12,335 bases of DNA from Baffinella frigidus (Eukaryota > Cryptophyceae > Cryptomonadales > Baffinellaceae). The DNA is taken from positions 425,609 to 437,943 of the forward strand of contig MU646409.1 of assembly GCA_026770585.1 (NCBI GenBank), given 5' to 3'. Shown piece after piece: positions 1 through 7,105 of the stretch (positions are counted from its first letter, which is position 1; each line of letters opens with the position of its first letter). The notes under the pieces were generated by a model. That model saw nothing but the letters and a program-made list of their open reading frames with translations. It ran no database searches and had not been told where the DNA came from. The position numbers and the translations under genes were made by a program.

Positions 1-225
1 AACCGTCCGCGGGAACGGTCCGGGCTCAGAACCTCTGGCGGAAGGGCTCCGCTCGGGCGCTAGAGACACACGGAGACATCGTGTGCGAGTTAGGCTTCAC
101 TGAGAGACGGACGGAGCCGCACGTGCAGTGGGCTTACATCTCCTTATAGTGGACGTGAGTGAGCGGACGTGACCTGTGTAAAGTCACTCTGGGATCCTAC
201 ATGGGGCAATATCCCCAGATGTACA
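1..225. other. Unique GC-rich sequence left of the first telomere-like array
   Basis: There is no recognisable gene here. The plus strand is open from base 3 to a TAG at 147-149, including the stretch WRKGSARALETHGDIVCE. This could be the end of an exon from a gene to the left, but nothing in it matches a family I know. A CACGTG sits at 120-125, and a weak hairpin with ACCGT/ACGGT arms lies in the first 20 bases. At about 226 the sequence changes abruptly into seven-base repeats. Confidence 0.4.
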
Positions 226-345
226 ATCCTGAAGGGTCAAACATCATCCCTCAATCCTAAACCTTCCTCCCTGAACCCTCAACAGTGAAACCTAACCCCT
301 AAACCGTAAAGCTAAATCTTCAATCCTCAAATCCTAAACCCTAAA
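225..345. repeat. Direct duplication inside the left array, copy 1
   Basis: This segment recurs at 797-917 without gaps at a constant offset of 572 bases. By hand I count about 9 to 10 mismatches in roughly 120 bases. Shared non-telomeric landmarks include ACCTTCCTCCCT, ACCGTAAAGCTAAATCTT and CTCATCCCTCAAT-like stretches. The match is therefore not just two parts of one simple repeat; an irregular block was copied. Confidence 0.85.
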
Positions 346-1483
346 CCCCAAACACTAAACCCTAAACCCCAAACCCTAAACCCTAAACCCTAAAACCTAT
401 AACCCTAAACCCCATACCCTAAACCCGAAACCCAAAACCCCTAAACTCTAAATCCTCACATCTCACCCTGAATCCTGAACCCTGAACAGTGAAATCCCTA
501 AAACCTAAACCCTGAACACCAAACCCTTAACCATAAACCCTGAACCCTAAACCCTGTAATCTAGAGCCTATACCCTAAATCCTGACAACTCAACCCTGAA
601 CCCTAAATCCTAAACCCTAAATCCTAAACCGTCAACCCCAAACCCTAAACCCTAAACCCTGAACCCCAAAACTTAAACCTTGAACTCTACACCCTCAACA
701 CAAAACACTGAGCACCAAACACTAAACACAAAACACTAAATCCTGAACAACGAACCCTGAACACACTAATCCCTTAACCCTTATGTCTAAATCTCAAATC
801 CTGAACCGTCAAACCTCATCCCTCAATGCTAAACCTTCCTCCCTAAACCCTCAACGATGAAACCTAACCCCTAAACCGTAAAGCTAAATCTTTAATCCTC
901 AATCCCTAAACCCTAAACCCTAAACCCTAAACCCTCAACCCTGAACCCTCAACCTTAAACCTTAAACCCTAAACCCTAAACCCTAAACCCGAAACCCTAA
1001 ACCCGAAACCCTCAACCCTTAACCCGATACCCCTAACCCTAACCCCTCAAATCTAACACCTGAACTATGAACTCTGAACCCGAAACCCTGAATCCTAAAC
1101 CCTGAACAGTAAAATCCAACATTCCTAAACTCTAAACCCCAAAACACAGATCCTAGTCTGTAGACCCTCAACTCCAAACAAACCCTCAACCATAACAACC
1201 TAGACCCCAAACCCTACACCCTAAACCCTATACCCTAAAACTGAAACCTTGAACTTCAAACCTTAAACCATAAACCATAAACCCGAAACGCCTAACCCTC
1301 AAACCTTACCCCTGAACACTTAACCCCTACCCTTAACCCTAAACCCGTAACTCTAAACTCTAAACCCCAAACCTTGATCCCTAAATCCTCATCCCTCAAC
1401 CCTCGACTCTCAACCCTCTTTCCTGATCCCTAATCCCTCAACTCTAATCCCTAAACCCGAAACCAGAAACCCTCAACCCCACC
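226..1483 (-). repeat. Degenerate telomere-type array (CCCTAAA)n, about 1.26 kb
   Basis: This is a long tract of roughly seven-base units around CCCTAAA on the plus strand (TTTAGGG on the minus strand). Perfect tandem runs survive only in short blocks: 374-394 (3 copies), 904-931 (4 copies) and 967-987 (3 copies). The rest has drifted to forms such as CCCTGAA, CCCTCAA, CCCGAAA and CACTAAA. Such decay indicates an old interstitial or subterminal telomeric sequence, not a working chromosome end. Open frames inside it are a by-product of the 7-base period. The C-rich strand reads left to right, the orientation of a left chromosome end. Confidence 0.93.
797..917. repeat. Direct duplication inside the left array, copy 2
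   Basis: This is the partner of 225-345, 572 bases downstream. The offset is not a multiple of seven, so the two copies sit in different registers of the heptamer. That points to segmental duplication or recombination within the array after it had already degenerated. Confidence 0.85.
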
Positions 1484-1645
1484 CCCAAAGCAGGTGCAAC
1501 GGACCAAACTCCCGGTGCGTGACGATCGCAGATTACCCGCGCGACTCTGCTGTTCACCTGATGGGTCGCCTGTCTGGAAATTTCTGGCTCAGAGAAAATT
1601 CGACCGATTGGAGATTTAAGGGAGAGGACTGCAAAGAGGGGAAGA

Positions 1646-1699
1646 TGAATAATGTGGCGCGAGGCTGGGACCTGAATGATGTGGCGCGAGGCTGGGACC
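1646..1699. repeat. 27-bp tandem duplication, two copies
   Basis: Units 1646-1672 and 1673-1699 differ at one base (A1651 versus G1678). The shared part includes ATGTGGCGCGAGGCTGGGAC. The unit length is nine codons, so a plus-strand open frame across it stays open. That is compatible with coding but does not prove it. Confidence 0.95.
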
Positions 1700-2177
1700 T
1701 GAGCAGAGCAGCTCCTGAGATTTGGGCTCGCCGACGCGTGCAAGAGCAACAGCAACCTCCGGAAACCAATGGGGTTGAAAGGTTTTGGGGCGCATGTTCG
1801 GTGCCCCGACCTCTGAATGTGTTTCGGTCTGTCTCGAAGTAAACGACACGCAGATAGAGGCGTTTTACGCTCTGTGTGAGTGCATGCTTGTAGGCGCCTC
1901 GCACCGCCCAACCTCGCAGCACAGATGGTCTTAGGTTCCTAGGTTGTGGCGCGTCGAGGTCTGTCGCGGCCTTGTCTCCGCCTGTTGTTCCATTGGTGAC
2001 AAAGCAAGCAAAGTACGCTGATTGCGGATCGAAAGAGAAGAGGGTGCAACATCTCTATCGTCGTCCAAGCTAACACCTGGGGAATACATGGTGGCCGTGT
2101 TGGGATCACCAAAGGTCTTGCTACCTACGACGTGCCGATGAATACAGGGGATACTCCAAACTACGGACACGCCCCGC

Positions 2178-2229
2178 CCCTAGGGTGGTCCTATGCTCGT
2201 AGGACTGGACTTTCTGTAAGACCCTAGGG
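2178..2229. repeat. Hairpin flanked by two CCCTAGGG palindromes
   Basis: GTCCTA (2188-2193) and TAGGAC (2200-2205) form a 6-bp stem with a 6-base loop. The palindrome CCCTAGGG occurs on both sides, at 2178-2185 and 2222-2229. No function can be assigned. Confidence 0.7.
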
Positions 2230-2324
2230 CGGCGCGTGCCCTTGTTTTCGAGGGGGGCACCTGAATTGCAAGAAGCAAGAACTTGACACCTCGTTCAGAG
2301 TGCAGGATTCTGCGAGCAGGATTC

Positions 2325-3662
2325 CGGGTGAGGGGTTGAGAGATGAGGTTTTAGGGTTCAGGGTCAAGGGATAAGAACTTTGGGTTTTGGGTTACGAATT
2401 TAGGGTTCAGGTTTCAGAGTTGAAGGTTTGGGATCTAGGGTTCAAAGGTTTAGAGTTCAGGATTTATGGTTCATGGTGTATGGTTCAGAGTTCAGGGTTT
2501 TGGGTTTAGGGTTTAGGGTTTAGGGTTTAGGGTTTAGGATTCAAGGTTTCTAAAGGGTTTAGGGTTCAGGGTTCATGGTTTAGGGTTGAGGGTTTAGGGA
2601 TGAGGGTTGAGAGTTCAGGTTTCAGGTTGCAGGGTTTTGGGTTTAGGGCTCAGGGTTGAGGGTTTGAGGTTGAGGGCGTATTTTTTAGGGTTTAGGGTTC
2701 GGGTTTTAGTGTTTAGTATTTAGGATTCTGGGTTCGTGGTTGAGGGTTGAAGATTGAGGCTCGAGGGTTAAGGGTTGCGATTTTCGGGTTTAAGGTTCAG
2801 GTTTCAAGGTTTAGGAAGAAAGGTGTAGGGTTTTGGGTTCAGGTTCTAGGCCCCTGCCGCAGAGGTTTAGGGTTCAGGGTTGAAGGTTTGGGGGTTGAGG
2901 GGATTTAGGGTTTAGGGTGTAGGGTTTAGGGTTTAGGGTTTAGGGCTTAGGGTTCAGAGTTTAGGGTTTATGTTTAGGGTTTAGGGTTTAGGGTTTAGGG
3001 TTTAGGGTTTATGGTTTGGGGTTCAGGGTTTGTGGTTCGGGGTGTGGGGTTTGTGGTCTGTGGTTGAGGGTTCAGTTTTTAGGGTTCAGGGTTTAGTGTT
3101 TAGAGTAATCAGTTTAGTGTTTAGTGTTTAGTGTTGAGGATTGAAGTTTGTGGTTCAAGGGTTCACAGTTCAGAGTTTTGGATGTAGGGTTCAGGTCTGA
3201 GTGTTTAGGGGTTGCGGTGCAGTGTTTACGGTTGAAGGTTTAGGGCTTTTTAGGGTATGTGGTTCAGGGTTTGGGATTCAGGGTTTATGGTTTTGGGGTC
3301 AGGGTTCAGGGTGAGGGTTTAGGGTGAGGGTTGAGAGTTTCGGTTCTCGGGAGTGAGGTGGGTTTAGGGTTTAGGGAACTGGGCTTAGTGTTGAGGTTTC
3401 AGGAATTAGTGTTTGGGGTTTAGGGTTGATGGTTTCTGGTTTAGGTTTTTGGGTTTAGTTTATAGGGCTTAGGGTTTTAGGGATTAGGGTTTTGGGTTTT
3501 GGGTTTAGGATTTAGGGGTGAGGGTTCATCGTTTAGGGTTCAGTGTTCATGGTTCATGGTTCATGGTGCAAGGTCCATGGTTCAGGGTTCAGGTTTCATG
3601 GTTCAGGGTTTAGGGTTCAGGGTTCAGGGTCCAGGGTTCATGCTTCAGGCTTCAGGGTTTGG
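2325..3662 (+). repeat. Degenerate telomere-type array (TTTAGGG)n, about 1.34 kb
   Basis: Seven-base units around TTTAGGG run along the plus strand, with perfect blocks at 2505-2532 (4 copies) and 2973-3007 (5 copies). Common variants are TTCAGGG, TTGAGGG, TTTGGGG and TTTATGG. The right end (3541-3660) has drifted into sub-families dominated by GTTCATG and GTTCAGG. Open frames here read as GF/RV/QG-type periodic protein and are artefacts of the repeat. The G-rich strand reads left to right, the orientation of a right chromosome end, so this array and 226-1483 both point outward from the core. Confidence 0.93.
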
Positions 3663-4150
3663 GGTGCCTGGGCAAAATTCGCACCCCGCGCACCCACCAT
3701 CCCAATTTTTCAATCGACCAATCACAGCATACGAGGCGTGGCGGCCGCAACTGCTACGTCGCGATGCCCGACAACAGCGCGTTGCAAGGGCCAGAACCTA
3801 CCTGCTGCAACGCCCACAGCATCTCTTCTCCATCACGGTTTTCGGCTCAATGGCGTGTCGGTGTGTCGTCTGATCAGACGAGGCACTCTGTGCAGGTACA
3901 CAAATCACGCGGGTGAGCACACTCTGCCTCGGACGGCAGCGTTGGGTCTGTACAGTTGCACGAGACTCTCACGCATCTTCTGCAACCACCTGAGCCACTC
4001 TGTGCTCTGGCACCTTGTTCCTGGCGGGAGACTCGCAAGGCAGGTTAGGGCCAACAACCGCAAGGCCGAGGCTCACATGATGTCACAGTGCGCGGCTCTT
4101 GGCCTCTGTTGCCTCCCTCGCCACAATCGTTTGTGAAATATCAATCTAAT
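3663..4150. other. Unique DNA right of the array, no proven gene
   Basis: This is GC-rich unique sequence starting just after the heptamer array. Several frames are open on both strands. On the minus strand a CCAG acceptor-like site near 4020 is followed by an open stretch containing STEWLRWLQKMRESL. A different minus-strand frame there is Cys-rich (CRRC, CNC, CTCTEC). They cannot both be real and I cannot choose between them. A CCAAT motif occurs at 3718-3722. Confidence 0.3.
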
Positions 4151-4239
4151 CTATTCAACTTGCAAGCGCATGGCGTCACGCCACGCTCCTATCAGAGGGT
4201 GGCCTGCATCAGTCGAGCTTGCCACATGAACAAAGGCTT
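4151..4239 (-). CDS. Candidate terminal exon, unknown protein
   Basis: On the minus strand an acceptor-like GGCAG at 4241-4240 is followed by 2 bases completing a codon and 28 sense codons to TAG (4153-4151). The stretch includes FVHVASSTDAGHPLIGAWRD. Amino-acid use looks protein-like and the codons lean to G or C in the third position. I recognise no family. It lies downstream, on the same strand, of the open frame 4382-4786 and could be the last exon of the same gene. A donor that fits the phase would be G|GTTTCG near 4405. Chance openness in GC-rich DNA is a real alternative. Confidence 0.22.
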
Positions 4240-4381
4240 CTGCCTTCACGTGTCACCCCAAACGTTGGGAAGATTCTTGTCTTTACCAATCACATTTACA
4301 TATTTACTGCCTCATACCCCTCCTCCTCTCTCTCCATCTTCACTTGTGGAACGCGTCATGGATTGGCATGGATGGAGCGGA

Positions 4382-4786
4382 TCATGCAGTCCCGCACCGC
4401 GTTGCTCCGAAACCAAAAGCGGAGGGCGGCGGCGTCGCCCCGGCGTGAGCGTGGATGCTGGTGCCAACGGGTGGCGCAAAGCAGCGCACGTCATGAAGCT
4501 GAGACTTCGGCTCCACGTGGAAGAATAACGCTTCCACGTGGAAGGTGATGTCGCAGGAGGAAATCGCCTTCTCCAGCCTCCGAACCTCTCGCAGCGGCGT
4601 AGCCGACGGGGTCGTTGATCCACTGCAGTGGCGGGGCGCCTTGTGAGAGGATTCTGGGGCCTGTTCGTCGAGCTCGAAGTCGAAAGCGAGGTCGGAGAGC
4701 GCAGGCAGAGCTGTGTCCATGAGCGCATCGTCGGCGAAGCAGCGCGCGTGCGCTGCGGTATCCTCGCAGTAGCAAACGTGATCCAT
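4382..4786 (-). CDS. Candidate protein-coding exon or small gene (134 codons), unknown
   Basis: ATG at 4786-4784 has A at -3 and G at +4, a favourable start context, and is the first ATG after an in-frame TGA. The frame runs 134 codons to TGA. By hand about 73% of codons end in G or C, and codon choice is regular (GAC, CTC, TTC, GCG). The N-terminal third is acidic, with ALMDTALPALSDLAFDFELD. A short internal repeat, FHVEALFFHVE, lies where two copies of a CACGTG-centred motif occur in the DNA. I see no signal peptide, membrane segment or known domain. A 219-codon frame overlapping on the same strand is rejected because its protein is an R/S/P-rich shadow. The 3' end may be an exon boundary. 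Confidence 0.35.
   Translation of the reverse strand: MDHVCYCEDTAAHARCFADDALMDTALPALSDLAFDFELDEQAPESSHKAPRHCSGSTTPSATPLREVRRLEKAISSCDITFHVEALFFHVEPKSQLHDVRCFAPPVGTSIHAHAGATPPPSAFGFGATRCGTA
4512..4544. repeat. Pair of TCCACGTGGAAG motifs 21 bp apart (G-box type palindromes)
   Basis: TCCACGTGGAAG occurs at 4512-4523 and 4533-4544. Each has a CACGTG core, the G-box/E-box site bound by bZIP and bHLH factors in plants and algae, and 21 bp is two helical turns. The same bases code for the FHVE repeat in the minus-strand open frame, so the pair may simply be a coding repeat. CACGTG occurs eight times in the window, where about three would be expected at equal base frequencies. Confidence 0.5.
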
Positions 4787-4850
4787 TCTGCGAGGTTGTT
4801 TTGTGTTGTTTCAAACTCGAGCATCCAGGCATCCCTTACCCTTTTTTTTA

Positions 4851-4903
4851 GTACGAGGCTCGTACAAGGGGTATTTTTTTCTAAAATACCCCTTGGCTCG
4901 TAC
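4851..4903. repeat. Nested palindrome: GTACGAG/CTCGTAC plus 13-bp hairpin
   Basis: GTACGAG-G-CTCGTAC (4851-4865) is a 7-bp-arm palindrome. Directly after it, CAAGGGGTATTTT (4865-4877) pairs perfectly with AAAATACCCCTTG (4883-4895) across a 5-base loop. The 9-mer GGCTCGTAC stands on both sides of the hairpin (4857-4865 and 4895-4903), like a target-site duplication or a third half-palindrome. This looks like a tiny foldback element. The same GTACGAG/CTCGTAC arms recur at 5915-5940. Confidence 0.85.
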
Positions 4904-5018
4904 GGCTGTGAAACAAGAGGCTGTTGATGAACGATCCGTGTAGTAAATCGACATTTACACGCGCTGCGCACCGAGACAAAAGTCGAGATTGGGACGTCTC
5001 AAAGCAAAAGTGGAACCT

Positions 5019-5278
5019 CTGTTAACTTAAGAAGTAACAGTGGAAAGCGAGGGGAATGGTCCATTCCGAATGGACAACAGGGGATATTTTACCACACCAC
5101 TTGGACAAGAGGGGATATTGTTGAATCTGCAACGTGTCGGTCATGGAGACAGTTGGACACACACACTAGGCTCCCTTCACACGATCATGTTTCAACCGTG
5201 TCTCTTCACAGGATCATATTTTAACAACGATCCACACACTCAGCTAGAACATTCTAGAACATTTTGGCTGACTGGTTT
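5019..5278. repeat. AT-richer patch with several short direct repeats and palindromes
   Basis: No gene is supported here. GGAATGG-T-CCATTCC (5053-5067) is a palindrome. TGGACAACAGGGGATATT (5071-5088) recurs with one mismatch at 5102-5119. CTTCACACGATCATGTTTCAAC (5175-5196) recurs with three mismatches at 5204-5225. CTAGAACATT is duplicated in tandem at 5244-5263. CTGTTA/TAACAG arms bound 5019-5040. The repeats have offsets of 31, 29 and 10 bases and share no unit. Confidence 0.75.
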
Positions 5279-5279
5279 G

Positions 5280-5459
5280 CAACGCCTTCGCGAAGCAATA
5301 ATGGCTCCAAGCCCCGTACAAATTTTGTATGGGACACGACCATGGACACGACCGTGAAGTCGTTTAAATGTCCATGAAGGGTATTTTAGGGTCGTGTCCA
5401 ATGTTTGGAACAAAATTTGTACCAGGGCTTGGAGCCATTATTGCTTCGCGAAGGCGTTG
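5280..5459. mobile_element. Foldback / MITE-like element with 35-bp perfect inverted ends
   Basis: The left arm 5280-5314 is the exact reverse complement of the right arm 5425-5459 (35 of 35 bases). Beyond a short gap the pairing resumes through GTACAAATTTTGT and GGACACGACC (left) and their complements near 5390-5424. The inner part holds a tandem GGACACGACC duplication (5332-5343, 5344-5355). Each arm contains the palindrome CTTCGCGAAG. At 180 bp with no coding capacity this has the form of a non-autonomous foldback element or MITE. I see no clean target-site duplication, so the insertion mechanism is unknown. Open frames on both strands here repeat the same residues only because the DNA is palindromic. 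Confidence 0.8.
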
Positions 5460-5895
5460 TGTCACACTGCAACGTGGGGGCCTAGGTGGTGGAGGGGATT
5501 GCCAATCTCCTTGCATGGCTCGCAAGGAGAATGGTCCACATATTTTTGCCCCGCCCGACATCCGCTCGAAAGGAGGTGCACGGGGCAACTATGTGTGGCT
5601 TAGGCAGGGGCCCCACGCAACGGGGTGCTCTGCAGGGGAAAAACTAAGGAGGAGGACGCTAATGCGTACTTCTCCTGTGTGGACCCCCCATTATGGGTAG
5701 TGGCAGTTTCTTGAATAGGAAAACTTTGGTGCAGTTCCCAGATCTTTTCCTAATCTCGCCTCAATTCTTGCACCGTGTAATTCACTTTCGAATGAAGTCA
5801 ATAAGTGTCAATAAGAACTATGAACATGTACAAATACCGGTAGACGTGACATGCATCTCTACAGCTGTAAGCGTGTCGGCGTAGGACGGTCCGCC
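5460..5895. other. Non-coding or unrecognised stretch
   Basis: Apart from the hairpin at 5502-5534 I see no gene. The left half is GC-rich, with a plus-strand open frame of low-complexity look ending at the TAG by 5700. 5700-5880 is AT-richer and open on the plus strand (63 codons from 5693). A donor-like GTAAGC at 5867-5872 could belong to an exon feeding the terminal-exon candidate at 5982. The phases do not match in the longest frame. Confidence 0.35.
5502..5534. repeat. Hairpin, 12 of 13 bp stem, 7-base loop
   Basis: CCAATCTCCTTGC (5502-5514) pairs with GCAAGGAGAATGG (5522-5534), with one A/A mismatch. The inner nine pairs are perfect and the loop is ATGGCTC. It lies 43 bases right of the foldback element. 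There is no U tract and no gene end beside it, so I do not call it a terminator. Confidence 0.8.
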
Positions 5896-5968
5896 CGAAA
5901 TATCCTCGACGAGGCGTACGAGCTCGTAGGACCTCGTACGAGAATCGAGGGCAGCCGAGGATATTTCG
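5896..5968. repeat. Two-tier inverted repeat with inner CGTACGAG/CTCGTACG arms
   Basis: The outer arms CGAAATATCCTCG (5896-5908) and CGAGGATATTTCG (5956-5968) are perfect over 13 bp. Inside, CGTACGAG (5915-5922) pairs with CTCGTACG (5933-5940) over a 10-base loop. The inner arms are those of the palindrome at 4851-4865, so the two elements are probably related. It ends 13 bases before a splice-acceptor-like site. Confidence 0.85.
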
Positions 5969-5981
5969 CCCCCCCTTGCAG

Positions 5982-6082
5982 AAAAAGGTAGGTCCTACGT
6001 GGAGCTCAAGAAAGTTGGCTTCCCCCTCTCACCGCTTGCCCTCGACTTCCGGCCCGTGCGCAGTCGTGCTGAAACAAAATAA
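5982..6082 (+). CDS. Candidate terminal exon, unknown protein
   Basis: A pyrimidine run ending TTGCAG (5976-5981) makes a good acceptor. It is followed by 2 bases of a split codon and 32 sense codons to TAA (6080-6082). The stretch contains SYVELKKVGFPLSPLALDFR and most codons end in G or C. An AATAAA (6078-6083) overlaps the stop; if used as a poly(A) signal it would give a very short 3' UTR. I recognise no family and find no upstream exon with a matching phase in the window, so this is a coding guess only. Confidence 0.28.
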
Positions 6083-6117
6083 ACATCTTCCTATTTGTCT
6101 TCTCACCTTTGGCCGCG

Positions 6118-6148
6118 CCCCCCCCCCCCCTTTTGGCGTACGCCAAAA
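6118..6148. repeat. C13 run followed by an 18-bp perfect palindrome
   Basis: Thirteen C (6118-6130) run straight into TTTTGGCGTACGCCAAAA (6131-6148), which is its own reverse complement. Its centre, GTAC, is shared with the other palindromes of this region. Confidence 0.9.
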
Positions 6149-6199
6149 AACTGGGCTGGCGTGGTGGAGCGAGGAGTAGGAGGGCCTTGAGTCCCTAGT

Positions 6200-6724
6200 G
6201 TGCCTTTCGACGAGTCGAGTCCAGAAACCTTGAACACGTTGATGTCGGCCACGATTCCACTGCGTTACTTGTACGGTTCAGTAATCAGTACGGCAAGTTC
6301 CGCTTTGTTCGTGGAGGGTACCAGGTACCCGTTGCACCTAAAACCCGGTGAAAATCCTGCCCCCCCCCAGCCCAGCCAGTTTCAATTTTCGACCCAAAAG
6401 TGAGGTATGCGATTGCATGTAGTTGATGGGTTCTCGGCGGCCGTTACGCGCCCCTGCATGGCCAGGTCGTGGCTCTGCCGCTTCCAGAAGGTGAGGTATC
6501 AGGATACAGTGTAGCAAGGTGGGTAGCACTGCACAGACTCCAGAAGAGGAACAGGAGACCCCATACTTAGATGTACGCTGAGTGCCACACCGACCAATCC
6601 TGCTCGGCGGATACATGCAACAAGTCCCAACCTAGCATTTCGTCTTTCGATTTTGATACGATTCGTGCAGGGGTACCTCTCACAAGGAACGGTCCACGTA
6701 AGGAACAGGGCGTTTTGGGGGTGC
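6200..6724. other. Unrecognised stretch with competing open frames
   Basis: Two plus-strand frames are open near 6200-6403. One contains SATIPLRYLYGSVISTA, the other SNQYGKFRFVRGGYQVPV and ends at a TGA near 6354. Each looks protein-like over a short distance, and I cannot decide between them or name either. GGGTACC-A-GGTACCC (6316-6330) is a palindrome. CAGGGGTACCTC (6668-6679) recurs inverted at 7431-7442. Confidence 0.3.
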
Positions 6725-6811
6725 GAATTCCTGAACAATTAAGGAACGGAAGGCGGGCGTTTTCACTGGACTTCTTAATAAATAAGAAACGGATGGCGGG
6801 CATTTTCGCAC
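6725..6811 (+). repeat. 43-bp repeat with hairpin head, tandem pair 1
   Basis: Two units of about 43 bp, starting near 6725 and 6769, have the form TTCCT..loop..AGGAACGGAAGGCGGGCATTTTC. Each begins with short inverted arms (TTCCT/AGGAA, then TTCTTA/TAAGAA) followed by the conserved GGCGGGC(A/G)TTTTC tail. The pair recurs about 260 bases downstream. Confidence 0.85.
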
Positions 6812-6984
6812 GCACCACGAAAAAAAAAATGCCTATCGATTGCTTACCCCCCCGGAGAATGGAGCTTGCGTATTTTGGGCCTGATGCCGAGGAGTGATCT
6901 AAGATTGAGGGGGCGGCGAAGTGTCGAAGGGGGAGAGGGGGGGGGCGGGGCCGAGGATTAAGAAACACGGCGAGCTTTTTTCGT

Positions 6985-7073
6985 GAGTTCCTCAATAACT
7001 GAGGAACGGAAGGCGGGCATTTCCACGGAGTTCCTTATTGATTCAGGAACGTAGGGTGGGCGTATTCAGAATC
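6985..7073 (+). repeat. 43-bp repeat with hairpin head, tandem pair 2
   Basis: These are two further units of the same family, 43 bp apart (conserved C of GGAAC at 7007 and 7050). In the first, TTCCTCA (6988-6994) pairs perfectly with TGAGGAA (7000-7006). A partial fifth unit (GTTCCTTAC..GAGGAAC) follows near 7077-7105. Hairpin plus spacer in tandem pairs suggests a mobile or recombination-expanded short repeat, not a coding repeat (43 is not a multiple of three). Confidence 0.85.
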
Positions 7074-7105
7074 CCTGTTCCTTACATGCGAGATTGAGGA
7101 ACCCC

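Larger units (their letters stand above)
1484..2324. other. Core between the two telomere-like arrays, no recognised gene
   Basis: About 840 bases of ordinary-complexity DNA lie here. The plus strand is open at 1519-1842 (107 codons), with a duplicated nine-residue block VARGWDL preceded by NN or ND. On the minus strand 1931-2170 is open (79 codons). Neither matches a family I know, and other frames are open as well, as expected for GC-rich DNA. A 27-bp tandem repeat and a hairpin (listed separately) are the clear structures. It may be non-coding or contain small exons I cannot prove. Confidence 0.4.

Noticed and set aside
226-1483. CRISPR array
   Set aside because: Units are about seven bases, without unique spacers or constant longer repeats, and the context is eukaryotic.
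226-3662. Telomere-telomere fusion site
   Set aside because: Fusions give the G-rich array followed by the C-rich array on one strand. Here the order is reversed and an 840-base core lies between.
3499-4136. Long plus-strand open frames starting in the heptamer array (GF, RV, QG-type periodic protein)
   Set aside because: A seven-base repeat reads as a 21-base periodic peptide in every frame that lacks stops. The frame crosses from repeat into unique DNA with no change that suggests a gene.
4312-4971. A 219-codon minus-strand frame, the longest in the window
   Set aside because: It overlaps the 134-codon frame on the same strand, and its second half is Arg/Ser/Pro-rich, typical of a shifted reading of GC-rich DNA. 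Codon third positions favour the other frame.
5364-5588. Repeated peptide LREAIMAPSP encoded on both strands around 5280-5460
   Set aside because: It results from the perfect inverted repeat: both strands carry the same sequence. It is not evidence of a protein.
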